From positions 1 through 64,000 of the forward strand of contig JABIFY010000090.1 in the NCBI GenBank assembly GCA_018650465.1: a DNA stretch of 64,000 nucleotides, given 5' to 3'. The notes under the pieces are model-generated. The model saw only the letters and a list, made by a program, of their open reading frames with translations, ran no database searches and had not been told where the DNA came from. Shown here piece by piece: positions 8,621 through 17,459 of this stretch (its first letter is position 1; every line of letters begins with the position of its first letter). The position numbers and the translations under genes are program-made. The DNA comes from Alphaproteobacteria bacterium. Its GTDB lineage: Bacteria; Pseudomonadota; Alphaproteobacteria; UBA2966.

Positions 8621-10240
8621 ATGACGGCAGCAAAAACTTCCTTTCTGAACTGGTTCGCCGGACGCATGGCGGTGGCGGGTCTGCGCCATGCCTTTGGCGT
8701 GCCAGGCGGCGGCACCAGTCTCGATCTTTTGCATGCCTTGCGCGAAAACGATATCCAGTCCGTTATCACCGCGCGTGAGGATGCTGCTGTTATCATGGCA
8801 GGTGTCAGTGGCCTGCTGGCCGAAGCGCCTGGCCTGGCATTTTCCACCAGGGGACCAGGACTTGCCAGTGCTGCCAATGGTCTGGCGTCGGCGGCTCTTG
8901 ATCGCTTGCCGGCCTTGTTGGTTAGTGAAGCTTTTGGCGAGGATGAACTTGAGTTCCTCTCTCATCAGGTGTTGTCACAATCTGATTTGATAAAACCATT
9001 GCTGGAAAAAGGCGAGGGCGTTGAACTGCCTGCTGACCAGGGCGCTGTTGAAGCCTGGCTTAATGGTCCAAAAAATACACCGGCAGTGATGTTCCCCACC
9101 TCGTCTCAATTCAAACACCAGGTACTTGCTGACAAACCGGAAATAAACAATCCGCATTTGCCTGACACAAATATGACTGATGCCAAAAAACTTCTGCAAC
9201 AGGCCCAACGTCCTGTATTGGTTGTCGGCCTCGAAGCTGCACGTGCCAGTACGACGTCTGCCTTGCGCACCTTTGTCGAGGCGCTTGGCGCACCGATATT
9301 GTGTACCTATATGGCAAAGGGCTGTGTGCCCGATGATGATGCCCATTTTGCCGGTGTTTTCACTGGCGGATCGATTGAACAGGCGTGCCTGAACGAAGCT
9401 GATCTGATCATCTTGATCGGCCTCGACCCCGTTGAAGTGATCAGCAAACCCTGGGCCTATACGGCACCGGTGCTGGATTTGTGTGAGCGCGTATACGACC
9501 CGCATTATCTGAAGCCAACGGCCCGGATCGTCGCACCACTCTCTGTGTCATTGTCAGCATTCGCAGATTGTCTTCAAGAAACTACCTATAAAACTACATA
9601 TTCAATTACCTGGCAAAAAAGCGAAATCACCAAACTTAAATCTGATTTTGACCAGGGTATGGAAGAGGGCGGTTCGGCTGAACTTTCGTCCGCCGCTGTC
9701 GTAAAATCCATACGTGATTGCTTTCCGGCGCGTCCACGCCTGTGCGTTGATGCCGGGGCACACATGTTTTCGGCCTGCGCCTTCTGGCCTGCGCGCGCGC
9801 CGCATGATCTGTTGATATCCAATGGTCTTGCGACCATGGGTTTTGCCGTTCCGGCCGCCATAGCAGCGGCCCTGCATGATCCGGGTCGCGGTGCCATTGC
9901 AGTTACCGGTGACGGGGGACTGATGATGTGCCTGGGCGAGTTGAAAACCGTCGCACAAACCGCTGCCAACATCACCATCATTGTCTTCAACGATGGCCGT
10001 TTGTCGCTGATCGATATCAAGCGAGAAGACCGGCAAATGCCTGATCTCGGTCTCAGTTGGACGCCGCCAGATTTCGCCGCCATTGCCAGCGGTTTTGGCT
10101 TTCAGTCCTGGAAGGTAAACTCTGCCACTGAACTGACTTCAGCTTTAACCGACGCTGCAAATGCCAAAGGTCCCCGCCTGGTTGACGTCAGAATTGATGC
10201 CAGTGGATACCGCGATCAAATGAGGGCCTTGCGCGGTTAA
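8621..10240 (+). CDS. Thiamine diphosphate-dependent enzyme (acetolactate synthase-like)
   Basis: A 539-residue ThDP enzyme of the acetolactate synthase/benzoylformate decarboxylase superfamily. The N-terminal PYR domain has the catalytic glutamate E53 (TAREDAAVIMAGVSG). A central domain (about 190-330) follows. The C-terminal PP domain has the metal and diphosphate motif starting at GDG 430-432 and ending with N457-D-G (GDGGLMMCLGE through VFNDGR). It should decarboxylate a 2-keto acid or ligate keto acids, but the substrate cannot be assigned. It is divergent from the CnbZ-like gene and ends two bases from the convergent aldo/keto reductase gene. It is shorter than true IlvB and unlinked to an ilvN, so a catabolic role is more likely than branched-chain synthesis. 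Confidence 0.85.
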   Translation: MTAAKTSFLNWFAGRMAVAGLRHAFGVPGGGTSLDLLHALRENDIQSVITAREDAAVIMAGVSGLLAEAPGLAFSTRGPGLASAANGLASAALDRLPALLVSEAFGEDELEFLSHQVLSQSDLIKPLLEKGEGVELPADQGAVEAWLNGPKNTPAVMFPTSSQFKHQVLADKPEINNPHLPDTNMTDAKKLLQQAQRPVLVVGLEAARASTTSALRTFVEALGAPILCTYMAKGCVPDDDAHFAGVFTGGSIEQACLNEADLIILIGLDPVEVISKPWAYTAPVLDLCERVYDPHYLKPTARIVAPLSVSLSAFADCLQETTYKTTYSITWQKSEITKLKSDFDQGMEEGGSAELSSAAVVKSIRDCFPARPRLCVDAGAHMFSACAFWPARAPHDLLISNGLATMGFAVPAAIAAALHDPGRGAIAVTGDGGLMMCLGELKTVAQTAANITIIVFNDGRLSLIDIKREDRQMPDLGLSWTPPDFAAIASGFGFQSWKVNSATELTSALTDAANAKGPRLVDVRIDASGYRDQMRALRG

Positions 10241-10241
10241 A

Positions 10242-11267
10242 CTATTTTGGCGTTGGGACATGGACCGCCAGAATGCCTTCTGATTTCAATTCCAGCCAGA
10301 AATCCTCAGGGATGTTGTGGGACATGGCATCAATATTTTGTTTCATCTGACCCGGCTCTATAGCACCGGGAATAACCGAGGCCACTTGTGCGTGGCCAAG
10401 CGGGAATTGCAGGGCTGCTGCCAGCAGAGGAACACCATGGTGGCCACAAACGCTTTCGATGCGCCGGACCCGGCTCAGATCGCCTGGTGTTGCGGGTGCG
10501 TAATTATAGCGTGCACCTTCGACGGCTCCCGTGGCCAGAATGCCCGAATTGAGAACACCGCCGATGATGAAGCCCATGCCTCGTTCGGCGGCGGCGGCCA
10601 TTTCCGTATCCAGCACCTCCTGGTCCATCAGCGTGTAGGCAAGTGCCACGAGAAAAAAATCCAGCTCCATCCAGTCCATGAACTGTTGCATGGTGCCTTT
10701 TTGATTGATCCCGGCACCGATGCCACCGATCAGTTTTTGATCTTTCAATTCACGCAGCGCACGGATGCCCGAGGTGAATAATTGGCTCATCCAGGCATTT
10801 ACTTTTGCGTCTGTGCCGTGATGCCAGTGGTCAAGATCATGGATCAAAATCAGATCAATATAAGGTGTGCCAAGGCGTTGAATACTGTCTTCAAAGGATC
10901 GCATAATTCCGTCATAGGAATAGTCATGGCGATGTTCAAAGGCCAGGCCACCGACCCAGGGTGAACGATCCAGGCTTGCTGAATCTTTGGGCAAGGACAG
11001 CAATCGTCCAACTTTGCTTGAGATGACAAATTGATCACGAGGCCGTTCCCGCAAGGCATGGCCCGTGCGCAATTCGCTCAAGCCCCGGCCATACCATGGC
11101 GACGTATCGTAGTATCTGACACCCGCTTGCCAAGCTTCCTTCAGTGTATCCTGAACCTGTTCTTCCGGCAGGCGACCCCACAATTCACCGATTCCGGCAC
11201 CGCCGAAGCCCAGTTGGGTAACGTGAACACCTGTTTTTCCAAGTTCTCTCGTGTCAAATGGGTTCAT
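10242..11267 (-). CDS. Aldo/keto reductase (D-threo-aldose 1-dehydrogenase-like)
   Basis: A 341-residue (alpha/beta)8 NAD(P)H-dependent oxidoreductase of the sugar-dehydrogenase branch of aldo/keto reductases. The tetrad is visible: D54 and Y59 in RYYDTSPWYGRGLSE, K85 in VISSKVG, and a histidine at 143 in LILIHDLDHWH. Relatives oxidise fucose, arabinose or other aldoses to lactones. It is divergent from the CUT2 sugar importer. The shared intergenic region has two copies of an 18-bp AT-rich motif, so enzyme and importer are probably induced together. Confidence 0.88.
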   Translation of the reverse strand: MNPFDTRELGKTGVHVTQLGFGGAGIGELWGRLPEEQVQDTLKEAWQAGVRYYDTSPWYGRGLSELRTGHALRERPRDQFVISSKVGRLLSLPKDSASLDRSPWVGGLAFEHRHDYSYDGIMRSFEDSIQRLGTPYIDLILIHDLDHWHHGTDAKVNAWMSQLFTSGIRALRELKDQKLIGGIGAGINQKGTMQQFMDWMELDFFLVALAYTLMDQEVLDTEMAAAAERGMGFIIGGVLNSGILATGAVEGARYNYAPATPGDLSRVRRIESVCGHHGVPLLAAALQFPLGHAQVASVIPGAIEPGQMKQNIDAMSHNIPEDFWLELKSEGILAVHVPTPK

Positions 11268-11563
11268 TGTTCGGGTTCCCTTATTGCGTATAGACGGAAG
11301 CTAAAATCCAGTTACACCAGCATTTCAGCCATTTTTTGCGATTTTCTCTCTTTTAAATATGAAAGAGAAAGGCAAATTTCTCAATCTATGATTTTATAAT
11401 TAAATAATATTTATTTGTTGACAAATAGTATTTAATTGCGAAATATCTATCGTGTTCTGAAAGAAATTTCAAATTTTGCGGTACAGATTGTAATTTTTGC
11501 AAAAAACAAAGGGTCATCAGGTCAGGTGGGCCGGCCCGGTCAACAACCAAAGGAGTGAGGAAA
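11268..11563. other. Divergent regulatory region between aldo/keto reductase and sugar importer
   Basis: The 296 bases are strongly AT-rich, unlike the flanking genes. The segment has a small inverted repeat (CTCTTT at 11348-11353 with AAAGAG at 11362-11367), two copies of an AT-rich 18-bp motif (11401-11418 and 11422-11439), a TTGACA hexamer at 11418 and a good AGGAG ribosome-binding site at 11551. No ORF of coding character is present. Confidence 0.7.
11398..11439. promoter_or_regulatory. Two-copy AT-rich operator and promoter of the CUT2 sugar importer
   Basis: Two copies of an AT-rich 18-bp motif lie at 11401-11418 and 11422-11439, 21 bases apart (two helical turns). The outer 9-bp arms 11398-11406 and 11429-11437 are perfect inverted repeats. 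A consensus -35 TTGACA (11418-11423) lies between and overlaps the copies; a -10 would fall near 11441-11450 (AAATAT or TATCTA). A closely matching copy is at 53487-53504. The regulator encoded at 16360 is the natural candidate to bind, but that is inference. Confidence 0.6.
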
Positions 11564-12589
11564 ATGAAGATCAGCAAGAGAACTTTTGTTAAGGGGCTTT
11601 TGGTCTCGACAATGATGGCGGCAGCAAGTGTTGCCGTGACAGCCCAGGCGGCTGATGGCAAGCGACTGGCATTTTTTGTGTCCGATTTGTCAAATGTATT
11701 TCACCAGTCTCAAGCAACCGAAGCCAAGCGTTATGCCGCTGAAAAGTATGGTGCTGAAGTTGTCGTTTTTGATGGCAAAGCCGACTCTGCCGTTATGACA
11801 CAAAACATCGATCAGGTTGCGGCTGGCGGTTCCGACGGCGCGACCCTGCATATCTGGGATGCTGAAGCTGCCAAGCCGGGCGTCAATGAAGCGCTCAAAG
11901 ACGGCATTGCCATGACATCCTTCTTCAGCCCACTTGCTGACACAGGTATCCCGACCGCACGTAGCGATGAGGCCGGTGTCTCATTCGAAATGGGCAAACA
12001 GATGGCGACCGAGTGGAAGAAAGCCCATCCTGGCAAGCCAATTGTTATGGTTCAGCTTGGCTGGCCAAACCACACTGAAGTCAATTCCGGACGTACCAAC
12101 CCGTTCGCTAAAGGCGTTCTGTCCGTCGATCCAAAAGCTGAAAACCTTGGCGCTCTGGATTCGAGCAAAGGCCAGGAAGCTGCAAAGCAGATCATTGTTG
12201 ACCTGTTGACCCAGCGCCCTGAAGTCAACCTGATCTATTCGGAAGCATCCAACCTGACAGTTGGTACGATGGCTGGTCTTTCCCAGTTGGGCCGTGGCAA
12301 GTTTAAAGACGGCCAGCCTGTGACCGAGATTGTTGCAAGTGTTGACTTTGATACAGTTGAATTCGCTGAGATCTACAACCCGAATTCAAGCCTCAAGGTT
12401 TCCATGGGTCTGCCGCCGGTTGAAACCGCTCGCGGTCGTGTCGATCTGATGATGGATGTCATCAACGGCAAGGTTGCTGCCAAAGCAGCAACAGCCAAAG
12501 AATTCTTCTACAAGGCATACACTATCTCTTATTGGTCAATGCCCAAGGGAGACGCCAAGAAGTGGCTCGCTGCCCAGTTCGGCGGTTGA
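11564..12589 (+). CDS. Sugar ABC transporter substrate-binding protein (CUT2/ribose type)
   Basis: A 341-residue periplasmic binding protein of the RbsB-like type I fold. The signal peptide spans about residues 1-27 (KRTFVKGLLVSTMMAAASVA, then AQA before ADGKRLAF). The mature start KRLAFFVSDLSNVFHQ and the core VVFDGKADSAVMTQNIDQVAAGG fit the family. The ATG at 11564 has AGGAGTGAGG eight bases upstream; a GTG three codons earlier is less likely. It is the first gene of an importer operon with the ATPase and two permeases. The ligand is probably a pentose, polyol or other small sugar; the sequence alone does not say which. Confidence 0.9.
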   Translation: MKISKRTFVKGLLVSTMMAAASVAVTAQAADGKRLAFFVSDLSNVFHQSQATEAKRYAAEKYGAEVVVFDGKADSAVMTQNIDQVAAGGSDGATLHIWDAEAAKPGVNEALKDGIAMTSFFSPLADTGIPTARSDEAGVSFEMGKQMATEWKKAHPGKPIVMVQLGWPNHTEVNSGRTNPFAKGVLSVDPKAENLGALDSSKGQEAAKQIIVDLLTQRPEVNLIYSEASNLTVGTMAGLSQLGRGKFKDGQPVTEIVASVDFDTVEFAEIYNPNSSLKVSMGLPPVETARGRVDLMMDVINGKVAAKAATAKEFFYKAYTISYWSMPKGDAKKWLAAQFGG

Positions 12590-12603
12590 TCTAGACTAAA
12601 ATA

Positions 12604-12634
12604 CCTGGCGGTCCCGTTTATTGGGATCGCCAGG
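12604..12634 (+). terminator. Hairpin after sugar-binding protein gene (attenuator/mRNA stabiliser)
   Basis: A 12-bp stem with a single G-T wobble (12604-12615 with 12623-12634) and a 7-base loop lies 14 bases after the binding-protein stop. Only a weak T-rich tail (ATATTT) follows. Such hairpins in ABC operons usually protect the binding-protein mRNA or reduce transcription into the membrane genes. Confidence 0.65.
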
Positions 12635-12801
12635 ATATTTCGACCAAACAGGATATTTAGCGAACAACATCAAGACCAGCGGCATTCGGGCCAGGACATA
12701 TTACCTCTGCCAGTCGCGCATCAATAAATTTTCAAATTTTCCGATCAGTCGTGAGCAAGCCTGAACGCTGTTGTATTCATTGCGTAAAAGGAGAGACCAG
12801 T

Positions 12802-14313
12802 TTGACAAGTCCGCAGCAATCAGTCGTTCTCTCGGTCGAGGGGTTAACCCGGGACTATCCTGGTGTCAGGGCCGTCGACGATGTTAGCTTTTCAATTCAA
12901 AACGGTCATGTTCATTGCCTCATTGGTGAAAATGGTGCCGGGAAATCGACCCTCGTCAAAATGCTGACCGGTGCCTTGGCGCCCACCAGCGGGGCAATGA
13001 TGGTGAACGGCGCGGCCTATACGCCAGATAGTCCGCATGCGGCGCGTGAATGTGGCATCGCCACACTTTTCCAGGAACTTCACGTCGTCGACGAACTTAA
13101 CGTATTGGAAAACCTGACACTTGGCATGGAGCGTAGTCGATTTGGATTTCTGATTAAATCTGATCTCGAAGATCGTGTGATTCAGACGCTGGCTGCGATT
13201 GAACCATCCATCGATCCACAGGCCAGGGTTTCATCATTAAGCGTAGCGCAGAAACAAATAATTGAAATTGCCCGTGCGGCGTCGTCAGGCGCAAATGTCA
13301 TCATCATGGATGAGCCAACTGCCGCCTTGTCCGAACGTGAGGTCGAGCGTCTCTTCGGCGTGATCCGGCGGTTACGGGAATCAGCGGTGACCGTTATTTA
13401 TATCTCGCACAAGCTGGATGAAATTCTTGAGCTTGGTGACGCTGTTACGGTTCTTCGCGATGGCAAACACATTGCGACGAAACCATTGTCAGATATTGCA
13501 GGACGGTCCGAGCTTATCGAGATGATGATTGGCCGCACCGTGTTCCAGGACTACACCCCGCGAACAACGGTTACCGATGAAACTGTGCTTGTGGCAAAGG
13601 GGCTGACAAACACTTTGCTCCGGGATGTTTCCTTTCATATCAACAAAGGTGAAATCGTTGGTTTTTATGGCCTCGTCGGCGCGGGCAAGACCGAGATCGC
13701 CCGGGCCATGTTCGGGGCTGATGAAGTCACGGGATCAATTATGTTCAAAGGCCAGGCAATTGGCCGCTCTCCCAAGGAAGCCATTGCGGCAGGCATTGCC
13801 CTGGTGCCCGAAGAGCGCCGAACCCAAGGTTTGTTCATCGACATGACGATTCGCGAGAATATTCCGGTCATGAACTTACGCCATATGTCCGATAAGGGTG
13901 TCTTTCGTTCATCTGAGGCGCGCACCGCAGCTGTCGAGTATGTGGAAAAGCTCAACATCGCGACAGACTCGATTGAAAAGCATACGGAAAAACTCTCAGG
14001 CGGCAACCAACAAAAAGTCGTGCTGGCAAAGTGCCTGTTTTCGAAAGCTGACCTGCTGTTGCTGGACGAGCCGACCCGCGGCGTGGACGTTGGGGCCAAG
14101 GCTGAAATATATGAGATCATCAAGGATCTGGCCGACGAAGGAAATTCGGTTGCTGTGTTTTCTTCTGAACTTGAAGAGGTGCTGGGGATCTGTGATCGGG
14201 TCTTTCTTTTGTTCGACGGCTCCCTTGAGGGTGAAATTCAAAATGGCAAGGACGTCGATATCGCACACATTCTGAATGTTGTGACGGGTGGCTTTGAGGG
14301 AGCTGTGCAATGA
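12802..14313 (+). CDS. Sugar ABC transporter ATP-binding protein (RbsA/XylG type)
   Basis: A 503-residue protein with two tandem ABC ATPase domains, as in RbsA/MglA/XylG. The N-terminal domain has Walker A at 42-50 (GENGAGKST), a degenerate signature (LSVAQKQIIEIARA) and Walker B VIIMDEPTAAL. The C-terminal domain has an altered Walker A (GLVGAGKTE), signature LSGGNQQKV and Walker B LLLLDEPTRGVDVG. The pattern of one canonical and one altered site is normal for CUT2 transporters. The start is TTG 12802 with AAGGAGAG upstream; an upstream in-frame GTG at 12751 would add 17 uncharacteristic residues. Its stop overlaps the first permease start (ATGA). Confidence 0.92.
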   Translation: MTSPQQSVVLSVEGLTRDYPGVRAVDDVSFSIQNGHVHCLIGENGAGKSTLVKMLTGALAPTSGAMMVNGAAYTPDSPHAARECGIATLFQELHVVDELNVLENLTLGMERSRFGFLIKSDLEDRVIQTLAAIEPSIDPQARVSSLSVAQKQIIEIARAASSGANVIIMDEPTAALSEREVERLFGVIRRLRESAVTVIYISHKLDEILELGDAVTVLRDGKHIATKPLSDIAGRSELIEMMIGRTVFQDYTPRTTVTDETVLVAKGLTNTLLRDVSFHINKGEIVGFYGLVGAGKTEIARAMFGADEVTGSIMFKGQAIGRSPKEAIAAGIALVPEERRTQGLFIDMTIRENIPVMNLRHMSDKGVFRSSEARTAAVEYVEKLNIATDSIEKHTEKLSGGNQQKVVLAKCLFSKADLLLLDEPTRGVDVGAKAEIYEIIKDLADEGNSVAVFSSELEEVLGICDRVFLLFDGSLEGEIQNGKDVDIAHILNVVTGGFEGAVQ

Positions 14314-15341
14314 GTGTCACCTCGAATAGCGGCAGGACGCTGTCTACAAACAAGGGCCACCGCCTGAGTGACGAGATGTTTATCACGGTGTTGGTGGCAA
14401 GCGTTGCGGTGTTGTTGTTCCTGATCGCTTCCGTGCTCGTACCGAACTTCTTTCAGTGGCAAAATCTGCTTAATCTGGTCACCAATAACTGGGCGGTTAT
14501 TTCCCTCGGAATTGGCGTTACGTTCCTGCTTGTATCCGGCAACTTCGACTTGTCCGTCGGCGGCATTGTCGCCTTGTCAGGCGTTCTGGCGGTTTGGTTT
14601 TCCCAATCCACAGGGGGGGCAAATGCCCTGGCCACCGGACTTGGAATGCCCTACTGGTTGGCCTTTATATGTGCCATTGGCGGCGCCATGGCCATCGGTG
14701 GCTTAAACGCCCTGTTTGTTGTTCGCTTTCGCATTCCGTCGATTATCGTCACACTTGGCACAATGATGGTGGCCCGGGGCATCGCGCAGGTTATCACCCA
14801 AGGATCGCAACGAAACACCAACTTGCCTGATGGTTTTGGCTTGCTGGGCAACCTGAACATGTTTGGTACATCGATTAAATTCCCTGTTGTTTTGATGGCC
14901 GTTCTGTTGATTGTCGCAATCTTCATCGAACGCAAGATGGTGTTTGGCCGACTGACATATTGGATTGGTGCCAATCCGGTCGCGGCCAGATTATCCGGCA
15001 TCGATAAAGACCGGCACGTCACTTACCTGTATTTATTTAGTGCGGCCGTTGCGGGCGTTGTCGGCATCCTTTTGTCATCAGAATTCAAGTCCGGCTTTTC
15101 AAACCGCGGCATGTTGATGGAATTTGACGCGCTGGTGATCGCCTTGTTAGGGGGCGTCGCCATTGCCGGTGGCTTTGGCTCGGTCGTGGGCATGTTCTTC
15201 GGCGCGATAATTCTTGCCGTGGTGACTTCGGCGGCCACAGGCATGACCCTGTCACCTGATTGGCAGTTTATCCTCAAAGCAGTCGCGGTGTTCCTCGCGA
15301 TCCTGACACAAACCTGGGCGCTCGCCCGAAGAAATCGGTGA
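14310..15341 (+). CDS. Sugar ABC transporter permease (CUT2), first
   Basis: A 343-residue polytopic inner-membrane protein of the RbsC/XylH family with about 8-10 TM segments. The start of the membrane domain (MFITVLVASVAVLLFLIASV) and the family motif VTFLLVSGNFDLSVGGIVALSG are clear, as is the later DALVIALLGGVAIAGGFGSVVG loop. The ATG overlaps the ATPase stop by four bases. The operon encodes two different permeases, consistent with a heterodimeric channel as seen in several CUT2 systems. Confidence 0.92.
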   Translation: MSVTSNSGRTLSTNKGHRLSDEMFITVLVASVAVLLFLIASVLVPNFFQWQNLLNLVTNNWAVISLGIGVTFLLVSGNFDLSVGGIVALSGVLAVWFSQSTGGANALATGLGMPYWLAFICAIGGAMAIGGLNALFVVRFRIPSIIVTLGTMMVARGIAQVITQGSQRNTNLPDGFGLLGNLNMFGTSIKFPVVLMAVLLIVAIFIERKMVFGRLTYWIGANPVAARLSGIDKDRHVTYLYLFSAAVAGVVGILLSSEFKSGFSNRGMLMEFDALVIALLGGVAIAGGFGSVVGMFFGAIILAVVTSAATGMTLSPDWQFILKAVAVFLAILTQTWALARRNR

Positions 15342-15346
15342 ATTTG

Positions 15347-16363
15347 ATGTCACAACCATCTTCCACGAGCGCTGAGCGTATCGGGCAATTCCTGCGCAAC
15401 TACTACATTTACCTGGTGCTTGTAGGGGTCGTTGTTTTGCTAAGTTTGGCCAACATCGACAGATTTGATCTCTTTGAGCGCGGCAATTTCCTGAGCGAGC
15501 GAAACATCATCAACATCCTCAGGATATCGGCACCTTTGCTGACCCTGGCAGGTGCGTTCACGCTGTTGATGGTCTCTGGTTACATCGATCTTTCAGTGGG
15601 CAGCGCCATGAGCTTAAGCGCTGTTGTTTACGCCATGCTGGCAATCAACGGTGTGCCGTTCCTGCCCGCTTTCGGGATTACGATGGTGGTCGGGGCCGGG
15701 CTTGGTGCATTCAATGGTTTCCTGGTCGTTAAACTGAAAATTACACCGGTGATCGCAACCCTGATCACGCTTAGTCTCTATAAAGGCATTGCTCTGCTTC
15801 TTGTGCAGGATGGCGTGTCGGCCATTAAATCCGGCGGTGGCCTGAAGATGCCAAGCTGGTTCAACAGCTATGGCAGAGAAGGGGTCTTGTTGGGCCTCCC
15901 CATGGCTTTCTGGATTGCTGTGGCCGTGACAATTATTCTAGTTGTCGTGCAAAAACGCGCTTTGTTGGGTAAATATGCAGCCGCTACCGGCGGCAATCCC
16001 ACGGCGGCGAAACTGTCCGGCATCAACACAACTAAAGTTGTCTTCGTGCTGTATGGTATCGTGGGTGTCACGGCGGCCCTGGCGGGTATCGCCCGTTCCA
16101 GCTTTATGTCTTTGGGCGATCCCCTGTCCGGAGACGGCATGGAACTTACGGCCATTCTTGTGGTGCTTCTTGGCGGCACGGCGTTCAGCGGCGGTGAGGG
16201 CAAGGTTCTGCGCTCGTTCATTGGTGCCTTGATCATTATGTCGCTGACCGTGGGGATGTTGACCCTCGTGCCCGCCTATTATCAGACGCTGGTCATTGGT
16301 GGCACGTTGCTCGCTGCTGCGGCCTCGAACCATCTCATCAGCCGGAAAGAGTCGGCTTCGTGA
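15347..16363 (+). CDS. Sugar ABC transporter permease (CUT2), second
   Basis: A 338-residue paralogue of the preceding permease with the same signature blocks (GAFTLLMVSGYIDLSVGSAM and ELTAILVVLLGGTAFSGGEG). The ATG at 15347 lies five bases after the first permease's stop; longer in-frame starts would run back into that gene. It probably forms the second half of the membrane channel. Its stop overlaps the GTG of the regulator gene by four bases (GTGA), tying the regulator into the operon. Confidence 0.92.
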   Translation: MSQPSSTSAERIGQFLRNYYIYLVLVGVVVLLSLANIDRFDLFERGNFLSERNIINILRISAPLLTLAGAFTLLMVSGYIDLSVGSAMSLSAVVYAMLAINGVPFLPAFGITMVVGAGLGAFNGFLVVKLKITPVIATLITLSLYKGIALLLVQDGVSAIKSGGGLKMPSWFNSYGREGVLLGLPMAFWIAVAVTIILVVVQKRALLGKYAAATGGNPTAAKLSGINTTKVVFVLYGIVGVTAALAGIARSSFMSLGDPLSGDGMELTAILVVLLGGTAFSGGEGKVLRSFIGALIIMSLTVGMLTLVPAYYQTLVIGGTLLAAAASNHLISRKESAS

Positions 16364-17319
16364 GCATAAGCAAAGCCGATTTTGAAGGTATGCGCCTTAT
16401 GGCGCGCGTCCTGACGCTTCATTATGAAGAAGGACACCTGCAATCCCGGATTGCGATGGAATTAGGCCTCTCCCCGGCCAAGGTAAACCGATTGATCAAA
16501 CAGGGCCGCGAATCCGGCATGTTAAAGATCTCCGTTGACAGCCCCTTCCAACGAGGCTTCGAGCTGGAGCAAAACCTTACCCGTCAAAGCAACCTTAAGA
16601 ACTGCCTTGTTGTTTCGGCTGAGGTCGGCAGTTCCGAGACCACGCTAAGTCAGGTTGGCAAAGGTGCGGCGAAAGTTCTGTTGGAAAATTTGAAGGACGG
16701 CGACACCATTTGTGTTTCCGGCGGCAAGGGCGTCAGCGCCGTTGTTGAAGGACTGAACCCGGATCGTGCCTACGATGTTGAAGTTGTTCCGGCAACGGGG
16801 TGCGTGCAGGACAAATTTTATACGGACGTTAATCACGTGGCGGCACAGTTGGCGGAAAAACTGGGCGGTCGCGCCTGGCAAATTCACGCCCCCCTGTTTG
16901 CCGAAACGCCTGAGCAAAAAGAGATGCTGACGGAAATGCGTGCGGTCAAGGAAATCCTTGAGCGCGCCCGCAATGCAACAATTGCCATTGTTGGTGTGGG
17001 CTCAATTCTGTCAGATGATTCCAGCTATTATGATTTGCACCCAACTGCCAAAAGCGATCAAAGTGAAATTCGCCATACCGGTGCCGTCGCGGAACTTCTG
17101 GCGCATCTGTTGGATAAAAAAGGCAATGTCTGCAATTACGAACTGAACTCGCGACTTGTGGCCTTAAGCCCTGAAGATTTTTCCAGGGTTCCTTTGACGA
17201 TGGGCGTGGCATCCGGCGAGAACAAGATCGAGCCTATCTGTTCGATGTTGCGCGGCAACCATTTAAAATCCCTGGTGGTCGACGAGCAAACCGCGATTGG
17301 TGTTCTGCAAACCCTTTGA
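16360..17319 (+). CDS. SorC/DeoR-type sugar-binding transcriptional regulator
   Basis: A 319-residue regulator of the SorC family. The N-terminal sigma-factor-like HTH (about residues 15-55: LTLHYEEGHLQSRIAMELGL, then SPAKVNRLIKQGRESG) precedes a C-terminal sugar-phosphate-binding domain with GDTICVSGGKGVSAVVEGL, an effector-site loop and IAIVGVGSILSDDSSYY. Such proteins, including EryD, DeoR and LsrR, bind phosphorylated sugars or polyols. The GTG start overlaps the permease stop (GTGA), so it is the last gene of the importer operon. It is the best candidate to bind the AT-rich motif at 11401-11439 and 53487-53504. Effector and regulon are inferred. Confidence 0.88.
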   Translation: MSISKADFEGMRLMARVLTLHYEEGHLQSRIAMELGLSPAKVNRLIKQGRESGMLKISVDSPFQRGFELEQNLTRQSNLKNCLVVSAEVGSSETTLSQVGKGAAKVLLENLKDGDTICVSGGKGVSAVVEGLNPDRAYDVEVVPATGCVQDKFYTDVNHVAAQLAEKLGGRAWQIHAPLFAETPEQKEMLTEMRAVKEILERARNATIAIVGVGSILSDDSSYYDLHPTAKSDQSEIRHTGAVAELLAHLLDKKGNVCNYELNSRLVALSPEDFSRVPLTMGVASGENKIEPICSMLRGNHLKSLVVDEQTAIGVLQTL

Positions 17320-17357
17320 CGGGGGCATCTGCATTGCGACAAATCCATCCCTACGCA

Positions 17358-17386
17358 CTCCGTCATGCCGGACCCGACCCGGCATC
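17358..17386. repeat. Dispersed palindromic intergenic repeat (copy 1, short form)
   Basis: A single palindromic unit beginning CTCCGTCATGCCGGAC and ending CCCGGCATC lies just after the regulator gene, in front of the convergent glycerate kinase. It is the short form of the element present as paired copies at 25985-26086 and 37948-38046. Such GTCATGCCGG/GTCATCCCGC palindromes are common between genes in alphaproteobacteria. Confidence 0.6.
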
Positions 17387-17459
17387 TACGCGACTGGACC
17401 GGGCAGGGCGCGACGAAATCAAATGATGTCTGAAGTATTCGAAGCAGTAGCGATTTCGT

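Noticed and set aside
8327-8965. 212-residue minus-strand version of the small ORF upstream of the CnbZ-like gene
   Set aside because: The N-terminal two thirds are antisense to the ThDP enzyme gene. Only the last 67 residues, outside that gene, look coding.
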